Part shown: piece by piece, positions 42,313 through 50,871 of the stretch
Layout: the number at the start of each line of letters is the position of its first letter
Position numbering within the stretch: position 1 is the first letter of the stretch
NCBI GenBank assembly: GCA_031425035.1
Contig: JANPIN010000070.1
Coordinates: forward strand, 19,233-83,232
Origin: M3007 sp031425035
GTDB taxonomy: Bacteria; Bacteroidota; Bacteroidia; Chitinophagales; Saprospiraceae
DNA length: 64,000 nt
Direction of reading: 5' to 3'
Notes under the pieces: model-generated
What the model was told of the DNA's origin: nothing
Seen by the model: only the letters and a program-made list of their open reading frames with translations
Databases searched by the model: none
Translations under genes and position numbers: made by a program

Positions 42313-45141
42313 CTACATCTTCACCAGCCGCTTCGTCATTTGTGCGCCCTGTCCGTCGCGAACGGTCAGGAAATACACGCCCGGCTGCCAGCCAGTGGTC
42401 GTCATTTCCACGTGCTGATCGCCAGCGGATAAGGTGCTGCTGGCGCTGAACGTGATGTTTTTGCCCGTCATGTCCCGCACTTCGATGCGGACTTCCGTGG
42501 TTTTATCGACTGCAAAATCGACGTAAAACAGATCGGTCGACGGGTTCGGATAGACTTCCAGTCCACTCAGCAGACCGGCAATTTCCACCAACGGCGTGGT
42601 GTTCAAACCGGTCGGCAGGGCCACAAACTGATCGGTGTACAGCCGGTAATCGCCGGGCGCCAGGGTGATCGCTTCATTGAGATTCGTCACTTCTTTGGTC
42701 GTGCCGGAATAGTATTCGTACCAGGTACCGGTATGCTGGAAATTCGCCGTCACCGTCTGCTGGGTGACCGCGATATTGGCCACCACGTGCACGTTCATAC
42801 CCGACGAATTCAGGCGGATGCTGCGGCCGTTGCCATTGCCCAGACTTAATTGAAAATCAGTGGTTTCAAACACGTCGTAGTTTTCGCGCAAATACAGCAG
42901 CGCGGCCGTAATATCGTATAAACGGCGGCGGTAGGGGTCCGAGTAATAGTCCCAGCGGATGGGTTTGGGATCGGTGCGGCAATTATCGCTCAGGCTGCCG
43001 TTCTGGCATTGGCGGATGGAAAAATCATAGGCCAGCTCGCCGAACTGCCAGAGCATTTTGGGGCCAGGCACCGGGTAGAACAGGTTGTTCAACAGTTCTA
43101 TACGGCGGGTGTACACGGGCAGCCATTTCACATTATAGGTCGCCGACACCGAGTTGCCAAAAGCTTTGCATTCGTAACCAATGCGCTCTTCGTCGTGGCT
43201 TTCAAAGTAGCCGATCAGGTTGGGTACGTTCCAGCCGCGCTGTTTATAACTCACGCCGCTCAGATCAGGCGTGGGGCTGAAACCCAGGGCCACGTCTTTG
43301 TAGGCGCCGTGCATATTTCCCCAGAGCATCATGCCGTATTCAGCCAGTTCTTTCTCCTCGGAATTATCGGCAAAATGTTCCAGGATGACGTAGGTGGAGG
43401 CATCCGTGCCCCAGAGCGCATTGGCATAGTCTTTCAAAATGGCAATGCGGGATGCATCGTACTGGCCCCAGCTACTCACGCTGCCGAGGGTATTTTTCTG
43501 GGTAAAACCCTTGGACAGGTCGAAGCGAAAACCGTCGAACCGGAAGGCGGACTGCCAGTATTCGAGGCAGTTTTTCACATAGGCTTTCGTGGCCTGGCTT
43601 TCGTGGTTGAAGTCGTTGAACACGTTATAATCATGCTTGGCCACGGGATTCAGCCAGGGATTGTTGGCGGCCGGGCGGTTCAGCGTGGCATCCCAGTAGA
43701 GTTGGGCGAGGGGACTGGACCCGCTGGCCTGGTTAAAAACCACGTCCAGAATAACGGCGATGTTGCGCTGGTGGCAGGCATCGATCAGGCGTTTCAGCGA
43801 CTCCGCCGTGCCGTAGTATTTATCCAGGGCTTTATGGAAAGCGGGATTGTAGCCCCAGCTAATATTCCCGTCGAATTCATTGACCGGCATTAATTCAATG
43901 GCGTTGACGCCGAGTTTTTCCAGGTAGTCCAGCGAATCAAGCACGGTTTGAAAGTCGTGGGCGGCCACGAAATCGCGCACCAGCAGTTCATAAATCACCA
44001 GGTCGGTCTTTTTTGGTCGCTGGTAATTGCTCGCCTGCCAGTTAAAAGCCGGCTGGTCGGTTTGCAGCACCGACACCGTTCCGCTGGTTTTGCCGGTCGG
44101 GTAAGCCGGTAAATTCGGGTAGGTGCTGGCGGAAATAAAGGGGTCGTTCCCGGCATCCAGCACCAGCGTGCTCAGCGGGTCGGCAATGCGTAGCGCCCCG
44201 TCGACGAGGTATTGGAAACGGTAAATCTGTCCGGCATTGAGGCCCGTCAGATCGAGCCACCAGGTAGAGCCGTCCGGCGTGCGTTTCATCTGATAATCAG
44301 CGGCCGGCAGCCAGTCGTTGAAATCGCCGATCACGTGGACCACCTGTTTGCCCGGCGCATACAGCACGAGCCGTACCGACTGACCAGTCAGGTAGGTAAT
44401 GCCCAGTTGCGAGCCCCCGGGCAGCGCTTCCGTGGCGATGGGCGAAGGCACCAGGTAATTGAACGAGGAGGTATCGCTTTCCGAACCGGCCACCGCAATG
44501 AAATCCACGCGGTGCAGACCGGCCGCACCCGCCGTGAGGGTATAATCGAGGCTCAGACCGTTGGCGCCGGCCACCTGATTACCGTTGTCGAGCAACGTAA
44601 GGGTCGCCGTTTTCGACGCCGCTCCTTTGACCACGATCTGGCCCCCCGCGCTGGTGAGCAGGAGGGAGGCCGTGGGTTGCAGCAGTGTCGTCAGCAGCGG
44701 TGCGGTAGCGGGCGAAACGTCGTAATAAATATCGGAGCCGTCGGCCGCGCGTCCCACTTTGGAGCCATCCTGGTTGCGGAACACGAACGCCATTTTCAGC
44801 ACGGTTTCGCCGGCGCCAACGCTGTAAAACGTGTTGATGGTGAAGGTTTTTTTGTATAAATTAGGGCTCACCAGCGTCATGGCGCCCACCGGATCGGCAA
44901 TGCCCCAGGTGGTCGGTACATGTTTCCAGTCGGTCGGCGACGTGCTCAGGTTGGTGATCACGCCCGTGTGCATGTAAATGGTTCCGTTGAAATCTTTCAG
45001 CGCCATGTTTCCCTGGGCGGCATTATAATATACGGTCACCATAGAGGTCACGGTTGGGAAAACCGGATCGACCGTGACTTGGGCAGCCAGCCGCAGCTGG
45101 GCGATGAAAAAGAGGCAGGCGAGGGTGATAATTTTTTTCAT
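42313..45141 (-). CDS. Secreted GH13 alpha-amylase-family enzyme with T9SS sorting domain
   Basis: 942 residues from the ATG at 45141, chosen for the signal peptide MKKIITLACLFFIAQLRLAAQ; the longer frame upstream lacks one. After N-terminal beta domains comes a CBM48-like module (VVHVIGDFNDWLPAADYQMK). The GH13 barrel follows: VILDVVFNQASG, GFRFDLSKGF (nucleophile Asp), YVILEHF (acid/base Glu) and FESHDEER (transition-state Asp). The C-terminus is a T9SS sorting domain (VYPNPSTDLFYV, GVYFLTVRDGQGAQ). It should hydrolyse starch, glycogen or related alpha-glucans outside the cell. TATGTTTG on the minus strand (45314-45321) is a possible -7 box; the 333-base gap 45142-45474 holds no gene. Confidence 0.92.
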   Translation of the reverse strand: MKKIITLACLFFIAQLRLAAQVTVDPVFPTVTSMVTVYYNAAQGNMALKDFNGTIYMHTGVITNLSTSPTDWKHVPTTWGIADPVGAMTLVSPNLYKKTFTINTFYSVGAGETVLKMAFVFRNQDGSKVGRAADGSDIYYDVSPATAPLLTTLLQPTASLLLTSAGGQIVVKGAASKTATLTLLDNGNQVAGANGLSLDYTLTAGAAGLHRVDFIAVAGSESDTSSFNYLVPSPIATEALPGGSQLGITYLTGQSVRLVLYAPGKQVVHVIGDFNDWLPAADYQMKRTPDGSTWWLDLTGLNAGQIYRFQYLVDGALRIADPLSTLVLDAGNDPFISASTYPNLPAYPTGKTSGTVSVLQTDQPAFNWQASNYQRPKKTDLVIYELLVRDFVAAHDFQTVLDSLDYLEKLGVNAIELMPVNEFDGNISWGYNPAFHKALDKYYGTAESLKRLIDACHQRNIAVILDVVFNQASGSSPLAQLYWDATLNRPAANNPWLNPVAKHDYNVFNDFNHESQATKAYVKNCLEYWQSAFRFDGFRFDLSKGFTQKNTLGSVSSWGQYDASRIAILKDYANALWGTDASTYVILEHFADNSEEKELAEYGMMLWGNMHGAYKDVALGFSPTPDLSGVSYKQRGWNVPNLIGYFESHDEERIGYECKAFGNSVSATYNVKWLPVYTRRIELLNNLFYPVPGPKMLWQFGELAYDFSIRQCQNGSLSDNCRTDPKPIRWDYYSDPYRRRLYDITAALLYLRENYDVFETTDFQLSLGNGNGRSIRLNSSGMNVHVVANIAVTQQTVTANFQHTGTWYEYYSGTTKEVTNLNEAITLAPGDYRLYTDQFVALPTGLNTTPLVEIAGLLSGLEVYPNPSTDLFYVDFAVDKTTEVRIEVRDMTGKNITFSASSTLSAGDQHVEMTTTGWQPGVYFLTVRDGQGAQMTKRLVKM

Positions 45142-45474
45142 AGTCGGATATTGAGTGGGTAATTTATAGGCAAGTTTGAGTGTTTTGCGAGGTTTGAATA
45201 GTTGGTTGTCAGGCACTTGAAATCCGACTTTATTCAAAACCACTTCGCGTTGACTACATGCCCAACAAGGCAATAGTCGGCTTGTTGAAAAATTAAAATT
45301 GTTGCTTAGCCGGCAAACATAATGATTCATCACCTGCTTGCCGGAATAACCCTGCATATTGCTCGTTCTGAACAAACTTCCCCGGGCTTAACAAATCGAA
45401 AACGATCTATTTGTACGAATTTATAAAGTCCTGCGTTTTTTCACGCTACTCCGCACCCAGACTTAAACTTTTGC

Positions 45475-46701
45475 ATGAAAGAATTGCGCGTCCTTATCGT
45501 CCTGTTTGCTGCTTTTTTACTGTCGGCCCCCGGCTTTGCCCAACTGCCGAAAACTAAAACCCCGGCCCCGGCCAATGCCGTTCCGGCCACCGTACTACCG
45601 GGCAATGCCAAAAGCCGCGCGGCGGCCGCTGCCGAACAAACCCGGCCGGGCGCTTCCGTACCGGCTAAAGTGGAGGTCATCACTTCCAAAGGCAATGCCC
45701 AGGCAGAAGAACAGGAAGTAACCGATATCGAAGCCTATAAACCCCGCCCGGTCGATACCCTGACCGCTCCGCTTGTGATCGCTTTCGGCTCCTGCAATAA
45801 ACTGGATAAACCCCAGAACATGTGGAGCGACGTGGCCGCCAATAACCCGAACCTCTGGATCTGGCTGGGCGACATTATTTATGCCGATACCACCGACATG
45901 AAAGCCCTGTCGGCTATGTACAAACGCCTGAAAACCAATCCGGACTACAAAAAACTGCGGGCAAAAGCCCAGATTGTCGGGGTGTACGACGACCATGATT
46001 TCGGCGTCAACGACTGCGGAAAAGACTACCCCATGAAGAAGCAGTCCAAAAAATGTCTGCTGGATTTTATGGATGTACCGATGAAAAACGCGGTGCGCAA
46101 ACGCGAAGGCGCCTACCAGTCCTACACCTTCGGTCAAGGCGGTCAGCGGATCAAGGTCATCGTGATGGACACCCGTTATTTCCGGGATAACCTGGTCAAG
46201 GACACGACCGGTGGCCGACGCTACTTCCCGAATACGACCGGGGATATGCTGGGCGAGGTGCAGTGGAAATGGCTGGAAAATGAGTTGAAACACAGTACGG
46301 CCAACCTCAATGTCCTCTGCTCCAGCGTCCAGGTACTGGCCGATCAGCATAGTTATGAAAAATGGGGTAACTTCCCCAACTGCCGCAAGCGCCTGCTCAG
46401 CCTCATCGCCTCTACGAAGCCTAAAAATCTGATCATTCTTTCCGGCGACCGCCACATGGCCGAGATTTCCAAAATGGATCTGCAGGGCCTTTCCTACCCG
46501 CTGTATGACTTCACCTCGAGCGGCCTGACCCACATACGCAGCGGCACCTCGGAAGTGAATAAACTACGCGTGGGCGATATGATCGTCAAGAAAAACTTCG
46601 GCGTTCTCAAGATCCGCTGGGAAGGCGAACACCCCATCGTGACCATGCAGGTACGCGGACAGCAAAACCAGTTGTACCAGGAAAATATCGTGCGGTACTA
46701 A
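45475..46701 (+). CDS. PhoD-like alkaline phosphatase/phosphodiesterase, secreted
   Basis: 408 residues with a signal peptide (VLIVLFAAFLLSAPGFAQ) and a Pro/Ala-rich linker (about 22-75). The metallophosphatase core follows: VIAFGSCNKLDKP, LWIWLGDIIYADTTD, GVYDDHDFGVNDCGKDY, VIVMDTRYFRDNL and LIILSGDRHMAEISKM. These are the PhoD metal-site segments. It should release phosphate from phosphoesters in the periplasm or outside. An AACTTTTG box (one mismatch to -7) ends one base before the ATG. No pho-box is recognised by eye. Confidence 0.88.
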   Translation: MKELRVLIVLFAAFLLSAPGFAQLPKTKTPAPANAVPATVLPGNAKSRAAAAAEQTRPGASVPAKVEVITSKGNAQAEEQEVTDIEAYKPRPVDTLTAPLVIAFGSCNKLDKPQNMWSDVAANNPNLWIWLGDIIYADTTDMKALSAMYKRLKTNPDYKKLRAKAQIVGVYDDHDFGVNDCGKDYPMKKQSKKCLLDFMDVPMKNAVRKREGAYQSYTFGQGGQRIKVIVMDTRYFRDNLVKDTTGGRRYFPNTTGDMLGEVQWKWLENELKHSTANLNVLCSSVQVLADQHSYEKWGNFPNCRKRLLSLIASTKPKNLIILSGDRHMAEISKMDLQGLSYPLYDFTSSGLTHIRSGTSEVNKLRVGDMIVKKNFGVLKIRWEGEHPIVTMQVRGQQNQLYQENIVRY

Positions 46702-46744
46702 AAACTGCCGGCCGCATCCATCCGACGTCCAAAGCCCTTTTGCT

Positions 46745-46752
46745 TACCTTTG
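46745..46752 (+). promoter_or_regulatory. -7 box (TACCTTTG) directly before scpB
   Basis: An exact TAnnTTTG match, six bases before the ATG at 46759, giving a leaderless or nearly leaderless transcript if used. Confidence 0.45.
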
Positions 46753-46758
46753 TCCGTT

Positions 46759-47337
46759 ATGGATTTTTTGAAACAACATATTGAAGCCCTGGTCTTCGCT
46801 TCGCCCCAGCCGATCCCCCTGCACGATATTCAGTCGGTGCTGAACGAGGCCCTGCAAACCGAGGTGCCGGAAGACGTGATTTTTCAGGCCCTGGAACTAA
46901 CCCGGACGCAGCTCCAGCACCCGGACGCCGCCTTCGAACTGGTGGAAATTGCCGGCGGTTATCAGTTCCTGACCAAAGGCGCCTACCACCTTACGGTGGC
47001 GATCCACCTTCGGCAAACCACCAAGAAACGCCTCTCCCAGGCCGCCCTCGAAACCCTGGCCCTGGTCGCCTATAAACAACCCGTTACCCGCACCGAACTG
47101 GAAGAAGTGCGCGGCGTGAACTGCGACTACGCCCTCCAAAAACTTTTGGAAAAGGAACTTGTTTCTATTACCGGCCGCAGCGAAGGCCCCGGCCGGCCGC
47201 TTTTATACGGCACCAGCGAAAAATTTATGGACTACCTGGGCATTAAAAGCCTGGCGGATCTGCCTAAACCCAAGGATTTTAAAGAGATTGAAAACGTCGT
47301 CGGCGAAGCCCCGGCCCTCGAAGAAAGGGTTGATTAA
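46759..47337 (+). CDS. scpB: Segregation and condensation protein B
   Basis: 192 residues from the ATG at 46759; a TTG three codons earlier falls inside the -7 box and is unlikely. ScpB is the kite subunit that with ScpA activates the SMC condensin. Two winged-helix domains are visible, with the family signature RLSQAALETLALVAYKQPVTRTELEEVRGVNCDYALQKLLEKELV and GRSEGPGRPLLYGTSEKFMDYLGI. No scpA is in the window. The final residues ERVD and stop overlap a GTTGAT-type repeat. Confidence 0.93.
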   Translation: MDFLKQHIEALVFASPQPIPLHDIQSVLNEALQTEVPEDVIFQALELTRTQLQHPDAAFELVEIAGGYQFLTKGAYHLTVAIHLRQTTKKRLSQAALETLALVAYKQPVTRTELEEVRGVNCDYALQKLLEKELVSITGRSEGPGRPLLYGTSEKFMDYLGIKSLADLPKPKDFKEIENVVGEAPALEERVD

Positions 47338-47474
47338 AAGTTGATAAGGTTTATGAAATGCCAAGTGGGATAGTATCAACCTTATAAACCCTTTTTCATC
47401 AACCTTATAAACCCATTTCCCATCGACCTCATCAACCCTTTTTTCATCAACCCATTTCCCATCAACCCTTTTCC
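47327..47474. repeat. GTTGATAAGG / ATCAACCTTATAAACC palindromic array
   Basis: The left arm (47327-47356) is GGGTTGATTAAAAGTTGATAAGGTTTATG. The right arm (47374-47470) has five tandem ATCAACC(C/T)TT words. It fills the gap between scpB and the DUF2480 gene and overlaps the scpB stop. Confidence 0.75.
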
Positions 47475-48005
47475 ATGGAATCCACCGTTACCGCACCGCT
47501 TGTAAACCGGGTCGCCAATAGCGGCCTGGTGTCCATTGACCTGGAAGAGCTGTATCCAGCCGGCGAGGTCATGCCTTTCGACCTGAAGAACTACCTGTTC
47601 ATGGAACTGATCCTCCGGGAAAAGGACTTCCGGGAAGCGCTTAAAAACCACGACTGGGCCCAGTACACGGGGAAAAATCTGGTCGTCTTTTGCTCGGCCG
47701 ACGCCATCATTCCGATGTGGGCCTACATGCTGATCGCGACCTATGCGGCTCCCTATGCCGCCAACATTGCGCAATGTCTGCCCGAACAATTCGTTGAATT
47801 AGCTTTTCTGCAAAAACTGGCGGCCTTGGATCTGACCACTTTTGCCGGAAAACGCATCGTCGTGAAGGGTTGCAGCGATAAACCGGTGCCGCCTTCCGCT
47901 TACCTCGATATTACGCGTCGCCTGCAACCCATTGCCCTGAGTATTCTTTTCGGCGAACCGTGTTCTACGGTGCCGGTGTACAAGAAAGCCAAGAGCGAGG
48001 GGTAA
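47475..48005 (+). CDS. DUF2480 family protein
   Basis: A 176-residue soluble protein of a Bacteroidota family with unknown function. Recognisable parts are LVNRVANSGLVSIDLEELYP, FDLKNYLFMELILREKDFREAL, VVFCSADAIIPMWAYMLIAT, IVVKGCSDKPVPPSAYLDITRRL and ILFGEPCSTVPVYKK. The two conserved Cys, near KGCSDK and GEPCSTVP, suggest metal binding. Relatives are often located near iron-sulfur genes, but none is visible here. It starts right at the edge of a repeat array. Confidence 0.85.
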   Translation: MESTVTAPLVNRVANSGLVSIDLEELYPAGEVMPFDLKNYLFMELILREKDFREALKNHDWAQYTGKNLVVFCSADAIIPMWAYMLIATYAAPYAANIAQCLPEQFVELAFLQKLAALDLTTFAGKRIVVKGCSDKPVPPSAYLDITRRLQPIALSILFGEPCSTVPVYKKAKSEG

Positions 48006-48023
48006 AAATCTGGCGCGGCAGCG

Positions 48024-48031
48024 TAGATTTG
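48024..48031 (+). promoter_or_regulatory. Candidate -7 box (TAGATTTG) of the transglycosylase gene
   Basis: An exact TAnnTTTG match, 25 bases before the ATG at 48057. Confidence 0.45.
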
Positions 48032-48056
48032 CCTCGTTTTCTTAATCATCCTGCCC

Positions 48057-48959
48057 ATGTTGAACACGCGCCTCATTATTTTTCTGAATATTTTCGTGGC
48101 TGCCGCCCTGGCCGCCCTGTTTTTCTCTTCTTATAAAGGTCATGACTCACTGGGCATTTCGCCCGAGCAAGTCGTCCGTTCCGTCAACCTCGATAAGGAC
48201 TTTGATTTTTGCGGGGAAAAGTTCCCGATGGATAACTGGGACGTTCGCCAGCGCCTCGATGCCGAGTTGTTGCGGAACATTTATTTCCACTCGCAGACCA
48301 TTCTGGTCGTCCAACGCGCCAACGCCATTTTCCCGGTTATCGAACCGATCCTGAAATCGGAAGGCGCACCGGAAGATCTGAAATACCTGGCCGTCGCCGA
48401 GAGCGCGCTCTCCAATGTGGTGTCGCCGGCGGGTGCGAAGGGGGTCTGGCAGTTCATGAAAGCCACCGCGATTCAGTACGGTCTGGAGGTCAACGAAGAA
48501 ATAGACGAACGTTACGACCTGGAAAAAGCGACCCATGCCGCCGCCAAGTACCTGAAGAATGAAAAGGAAAGCCTCGGCTCCTGGGTGCTGTCGGCAGCGG
48601 CCTACAACGGCGGACATGGCCGTATTGCGCAGGATAAAGCCACGCAACGCGCCAATAATTTCTTTGAAATGAACCTGGCCGCCGATGAAACCATGCGTTA
48701 TCCGTTCCGCATCATGGCTATTAAAGAAGTGATGCAACATGCCGAGGACTACGAATACATCATCGAAAAAGAACACTTGTATCCGCCACTGGGGGAGTTT
48801 AAACTGGTCGAAGTACGCGGCGCCATCGCTAACTGGGGTGATTTTGCCCGCGAAAACGGCACCAACTACCGGATGCTGAAACTATACAATCCCTGGTTGA
48901 TGGACAGCAAACTGACCAATAAAGCCGGGAAAACGTATTTGATCCGGGTGCCGAAGTAG
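48057..48959 (+). CDS. Lytic transglycosylase (SLT/MltD-like catalytic domain)
   Basis: 300 residues with an N-terminal membrane anchor or signal (LIIFLNIFVAAALAALFFSS). The goose-lysozyme-like domain spans about 95-220: PEDLKYLAVAESALSNVVSPAGAKGVWQFM carries the catalytic Glu in AVAESAL, and SWVLSAAAYNGGHGRI completes the fold. It cleaves peptidoglycan glycan strands, making anhydromuropeptides, at the periplasmic face. The C-terminal segment (YRMLKLYNPWLMDSKLTNKAGKTYLIRVPK) resembles the spacer before LysM repeats in MltD, but no full LysM is present. Confidence 0.9.
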   Translation: MLNTRLIIFLNIFVAAALAALFFSSYKGHDSLGISPEQVVRSVNLDKDFDFCGEKFPMDNWDVRQRLDAELLRNIYFHSQTILVVQRANAIFPVIEPILKSEGAPEDLKYLAVAESALSNVVSPAGAKGVWQFMKATAIQYGLEVNEEIDERYDLEKATHAAAKYLKNEKESLGSWVLSAAAYNGGHGRIAQDKATQRANNFFEMNLAADETMRYPFRIMAIKEVMQHAEDYEYIIEKEHLYPPLGEFKLVEVRGAIANWGDFARENGTNYRMLKLYNPWLMDSKLTNKAGKTYLIRVPK

Positions 48960-48983
48960 TTCGGCGTGTAACGGGGAGGCCGA

Positions 48984-49025
48984 AGCCCAATTTGTTCATT
49001 ATGAACAAATTGGGCTTTTTGTTTT
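48984..49025 (+). terminator. Rho-independent terminator after the transglycosylase gene
   Basis: A perfect 16-bp stem (48984-48999 with 49003-49018) with a three-base loop is followed by TTTTGTTTT. The rest of the gap to 49237 is AT-rich, with a TAATTTTG -7-like box at 49103-49110. Confidence 0.9.
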
Positions 49026-49237
49026 GGCGGATAACTTCCGTTACATGCTGATTTCTGAAAGGTCGTTTCTGGATGACGTTTCACCGAATAATTAAATTAT
49101 TTTAATTTTGACATAATTTGTTTGATATTTACACAAATGGCACTACATTTCCGTCAGCAAATAAGCAGTACATAGCGGATCATCTAATCTCCCGGGAACC
49201 CTCCTGCAGCCAGATTTTCTAACTAAACTGATTAATA

Positions 49238-49807
49238 ATGAAAAAGCAACTGATCGCAATCCTCGTTGGTGGAATCATCCTTTTCATCTGGCAGTTCCTC
49301 ACCTGGTCGCTGCTGAACGTCCACGGCAATGAAACCAAATACACCCCTAATCAGGCCAGGATCATGGAAACACTATCACAAAATCTGCCCGAAGCAGGCA
49401 GTTACATGCTCCCCCAGCCGCCTCCGGGCAGTTCGCAGGCAGAAAAGCAGGCGTTTATGGAAAATGCGTCCAGTACGCCCTGGGCCAGCATCGTGTACCA
49501 TAAGAACTTCAACACGAACATGGGCATGAATATGCTTCGTGGGATTCTGGTTGACTGGTTAGCGGTGTTCCTCCTGGTTTGGCTGCTCCTGAAATTTGCC
49601 AACCTCGATTTTAAAACCGTGCTGCTGACTTCTCTGGCCGTCGGGATAATCGGTTACCTGACCATTTCCTACCTCTACACCATCTGGTTTGACACCAGCT
49701 CTATTGGCCAACTGATCGACACCTTCGTGCAATGGGGATTGACGGGCACCTGGTTGGGCTGGTGGTTAACGAGAAAACGCGTCGGTCCTATTAATGGAGA
49801 GGGGTAA
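49238..49807 (+). CDS. Uncharacterised membrane protein
   Basis: 189 residues with an N-terminal helix (AILVGGIILFIWQFLTWSLL), a periplasmic loop of about 80 residues, and three more helices (GILVDWLAVFLLVWLLLKFA, VLLTSLAVGIIGYLTISYLYTIW, IDTFVQWGLTGTWLGWWL). The loop is rich in Pro and Asn, and the motif NTNMGMNMLRGILVDW looks conserved. I do not recognise the family. It is transcribed alone and ends 11 bases from the convergent queG. Confidence 0.7.
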   Translation: MKKQLIAILVGGIILFIWQFLTWSLLNVHGNETKYTPNQARIMETLSQNLPEAGSYMLPQPPPGSSQAEKQAFMENASSTPWASIVYHKNFNTNMGMNMLRGILVDWLAVFLLVWLLLKFANLDFKTVLLTSLAVGIIGYLTISYLYTIWFDTSSIGQLIDTFVQWGLTGTWLGWWLTRKRVGPINGEG

Positions 49808-49818
49808 ATTCCCATCGC

Positions 49819-50760
49819 CTACTGTCCGTTCGGCTCATTTAAAAACCCCACATTCCGCTTCAGCCCCGCGTATTTCACCCTTTTTACCGCTGATTTCTTA
49901 AAAATCCGGCCGAATGTTTCTTCGGTCAGTTCCTGCCAGTCGCGTTGGCTGAGGGGCAGCAAATCTGGGTGCGGCTCGAAGGCCGGTTCCGTATGGCGCT
50001 GGGAAAACCGGTTCCAGGGGCAGACATCCTGGCAAATATCGCAGCCGAACATCCAGCCCTGCATCTGCTCTTTAAATTCGTCGGGAATGGCGTCGCGCAG
50101 CTCGATGGTCAAATAGGAAATGCATTTGGAAGCATCCAGGAAGTAGCCTTCGGGTGCAATGGCCCCGGTTGGGCAGGCGTCGATACAGCGGCGGCAGGTA
50201 CCGCAGTGGTCGCGTATGGGGTCGTCGTAGAGCAGCGGCAGGTCGCAGATAATTTCGGCTAAAAAGAAAAAGGAGCCCGCTTTCGGGTTGATGGTCAGGG
50301 TGTTGCGTCCGTTCCAGCCCAGTCCGGCCCGCTGCGCCCATTCCCGCTCCATCACCGGCGCACTGTCGACAAAACACCGCCCGTCGATCTCGCCAATTTC
50401 TTCCCGCATATACTGCAGCAGCGTTTTGAGTTTGTCTTTGACTACGTAGTGGTAGTCCTCACCATAGGCATAACTGGCGATTTTGGGCGCCTCCGGGTCC
50501 AACTGTTTTTCCCCGTTGAAATAGTTAAAAGTCAGGCAGATCACCGTTTTGGCGCCCGGCAACAGCAGCCTGGGATCGACGCGCAGATCGAAGTAATTTT
50601 CCATGTAGGCCATACGGCCATGCGCGCCCTGCTGCAGCCATTGTTCCAGATGCCGCGCTTCCTGCTCGAGGCGTTCGGCCCGGGCAAAACCGACGAAACC
50701 GAAACCCAGGCGCTGGGCCTCAGCGCGGATCAGATCGGTATGACGAAGCGCCGGTTGCAT
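49819..50760 (-). CDS. queG: tRNA epoxyqueuosine(34) reductase
   Basis: A 313-residue cobalamin-dependent iron-sulfur enzyme reducing epoxyqueuosine to queuosine at the tRNA wobble position. The N-terminal DUF1730 domain (AYGEDYHYVVKDKLKTLLQYM, RCFVDSAPVMEREWAQRAGLGWNGRNT) is followed by two 4Fe-4S motifs, CGTCRRCIDACPTGA and CDICQDVCPWNRF. Length is slightly short because it lacks the HEAT-repeat tail seen in longer forms. The -7 box TAAATTTG on the minus strand (50765-50772) ends four bases before the start. Confidence 0.95.
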   Translation of the reverse strand: MQPALRHTDLIRAEAQRLGFGFVGFARAERLEQEARHLEQWLQQGAHGRMAYMENYFDLRVDPRLLLPGAKTVICLTFNYFNGEKQLDPEAPKIASYAYGEDYHYVVKDKLKTLLQYMREEIGEIDGRCFVDSAPVMEREWAQRAGLGWNGRNTLTINPKAGSFFFLAEIICDLPLLYDDPIRDHCGTCRRCIDACPTGAIAPEGYFLDASKCISYLTIELRDAIPDEFKEQMQGWMFGCDICQDVCPWNRFSQRHTEPAFEPHPDLLPLSQRDWQELTEETFGRIFKKSAVKRVKYAGLKRNVGFLNEPNGQ

Positions 50761-50764
50761 GGCA

Positions 50765-50772
50765 CAAATTTA
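50765..50772 (-). promoter_or_regulatory. -7 box (TAAATTTG) directly before queG
   Basis: An exact TAnnTTTG match on the minus strand, four bases before the queG ATG. Confidence 0.45.
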
Positions 50773-50871
50773 CACCCATTTCGCAGCATGCTCTTTTACA
50801 ACCGGCCTTGCTGGAGCGGTATGTTTTTTTAACAGGTCGTGCTGGGCAATATTCCGCTGTTGCCGGGTGCG

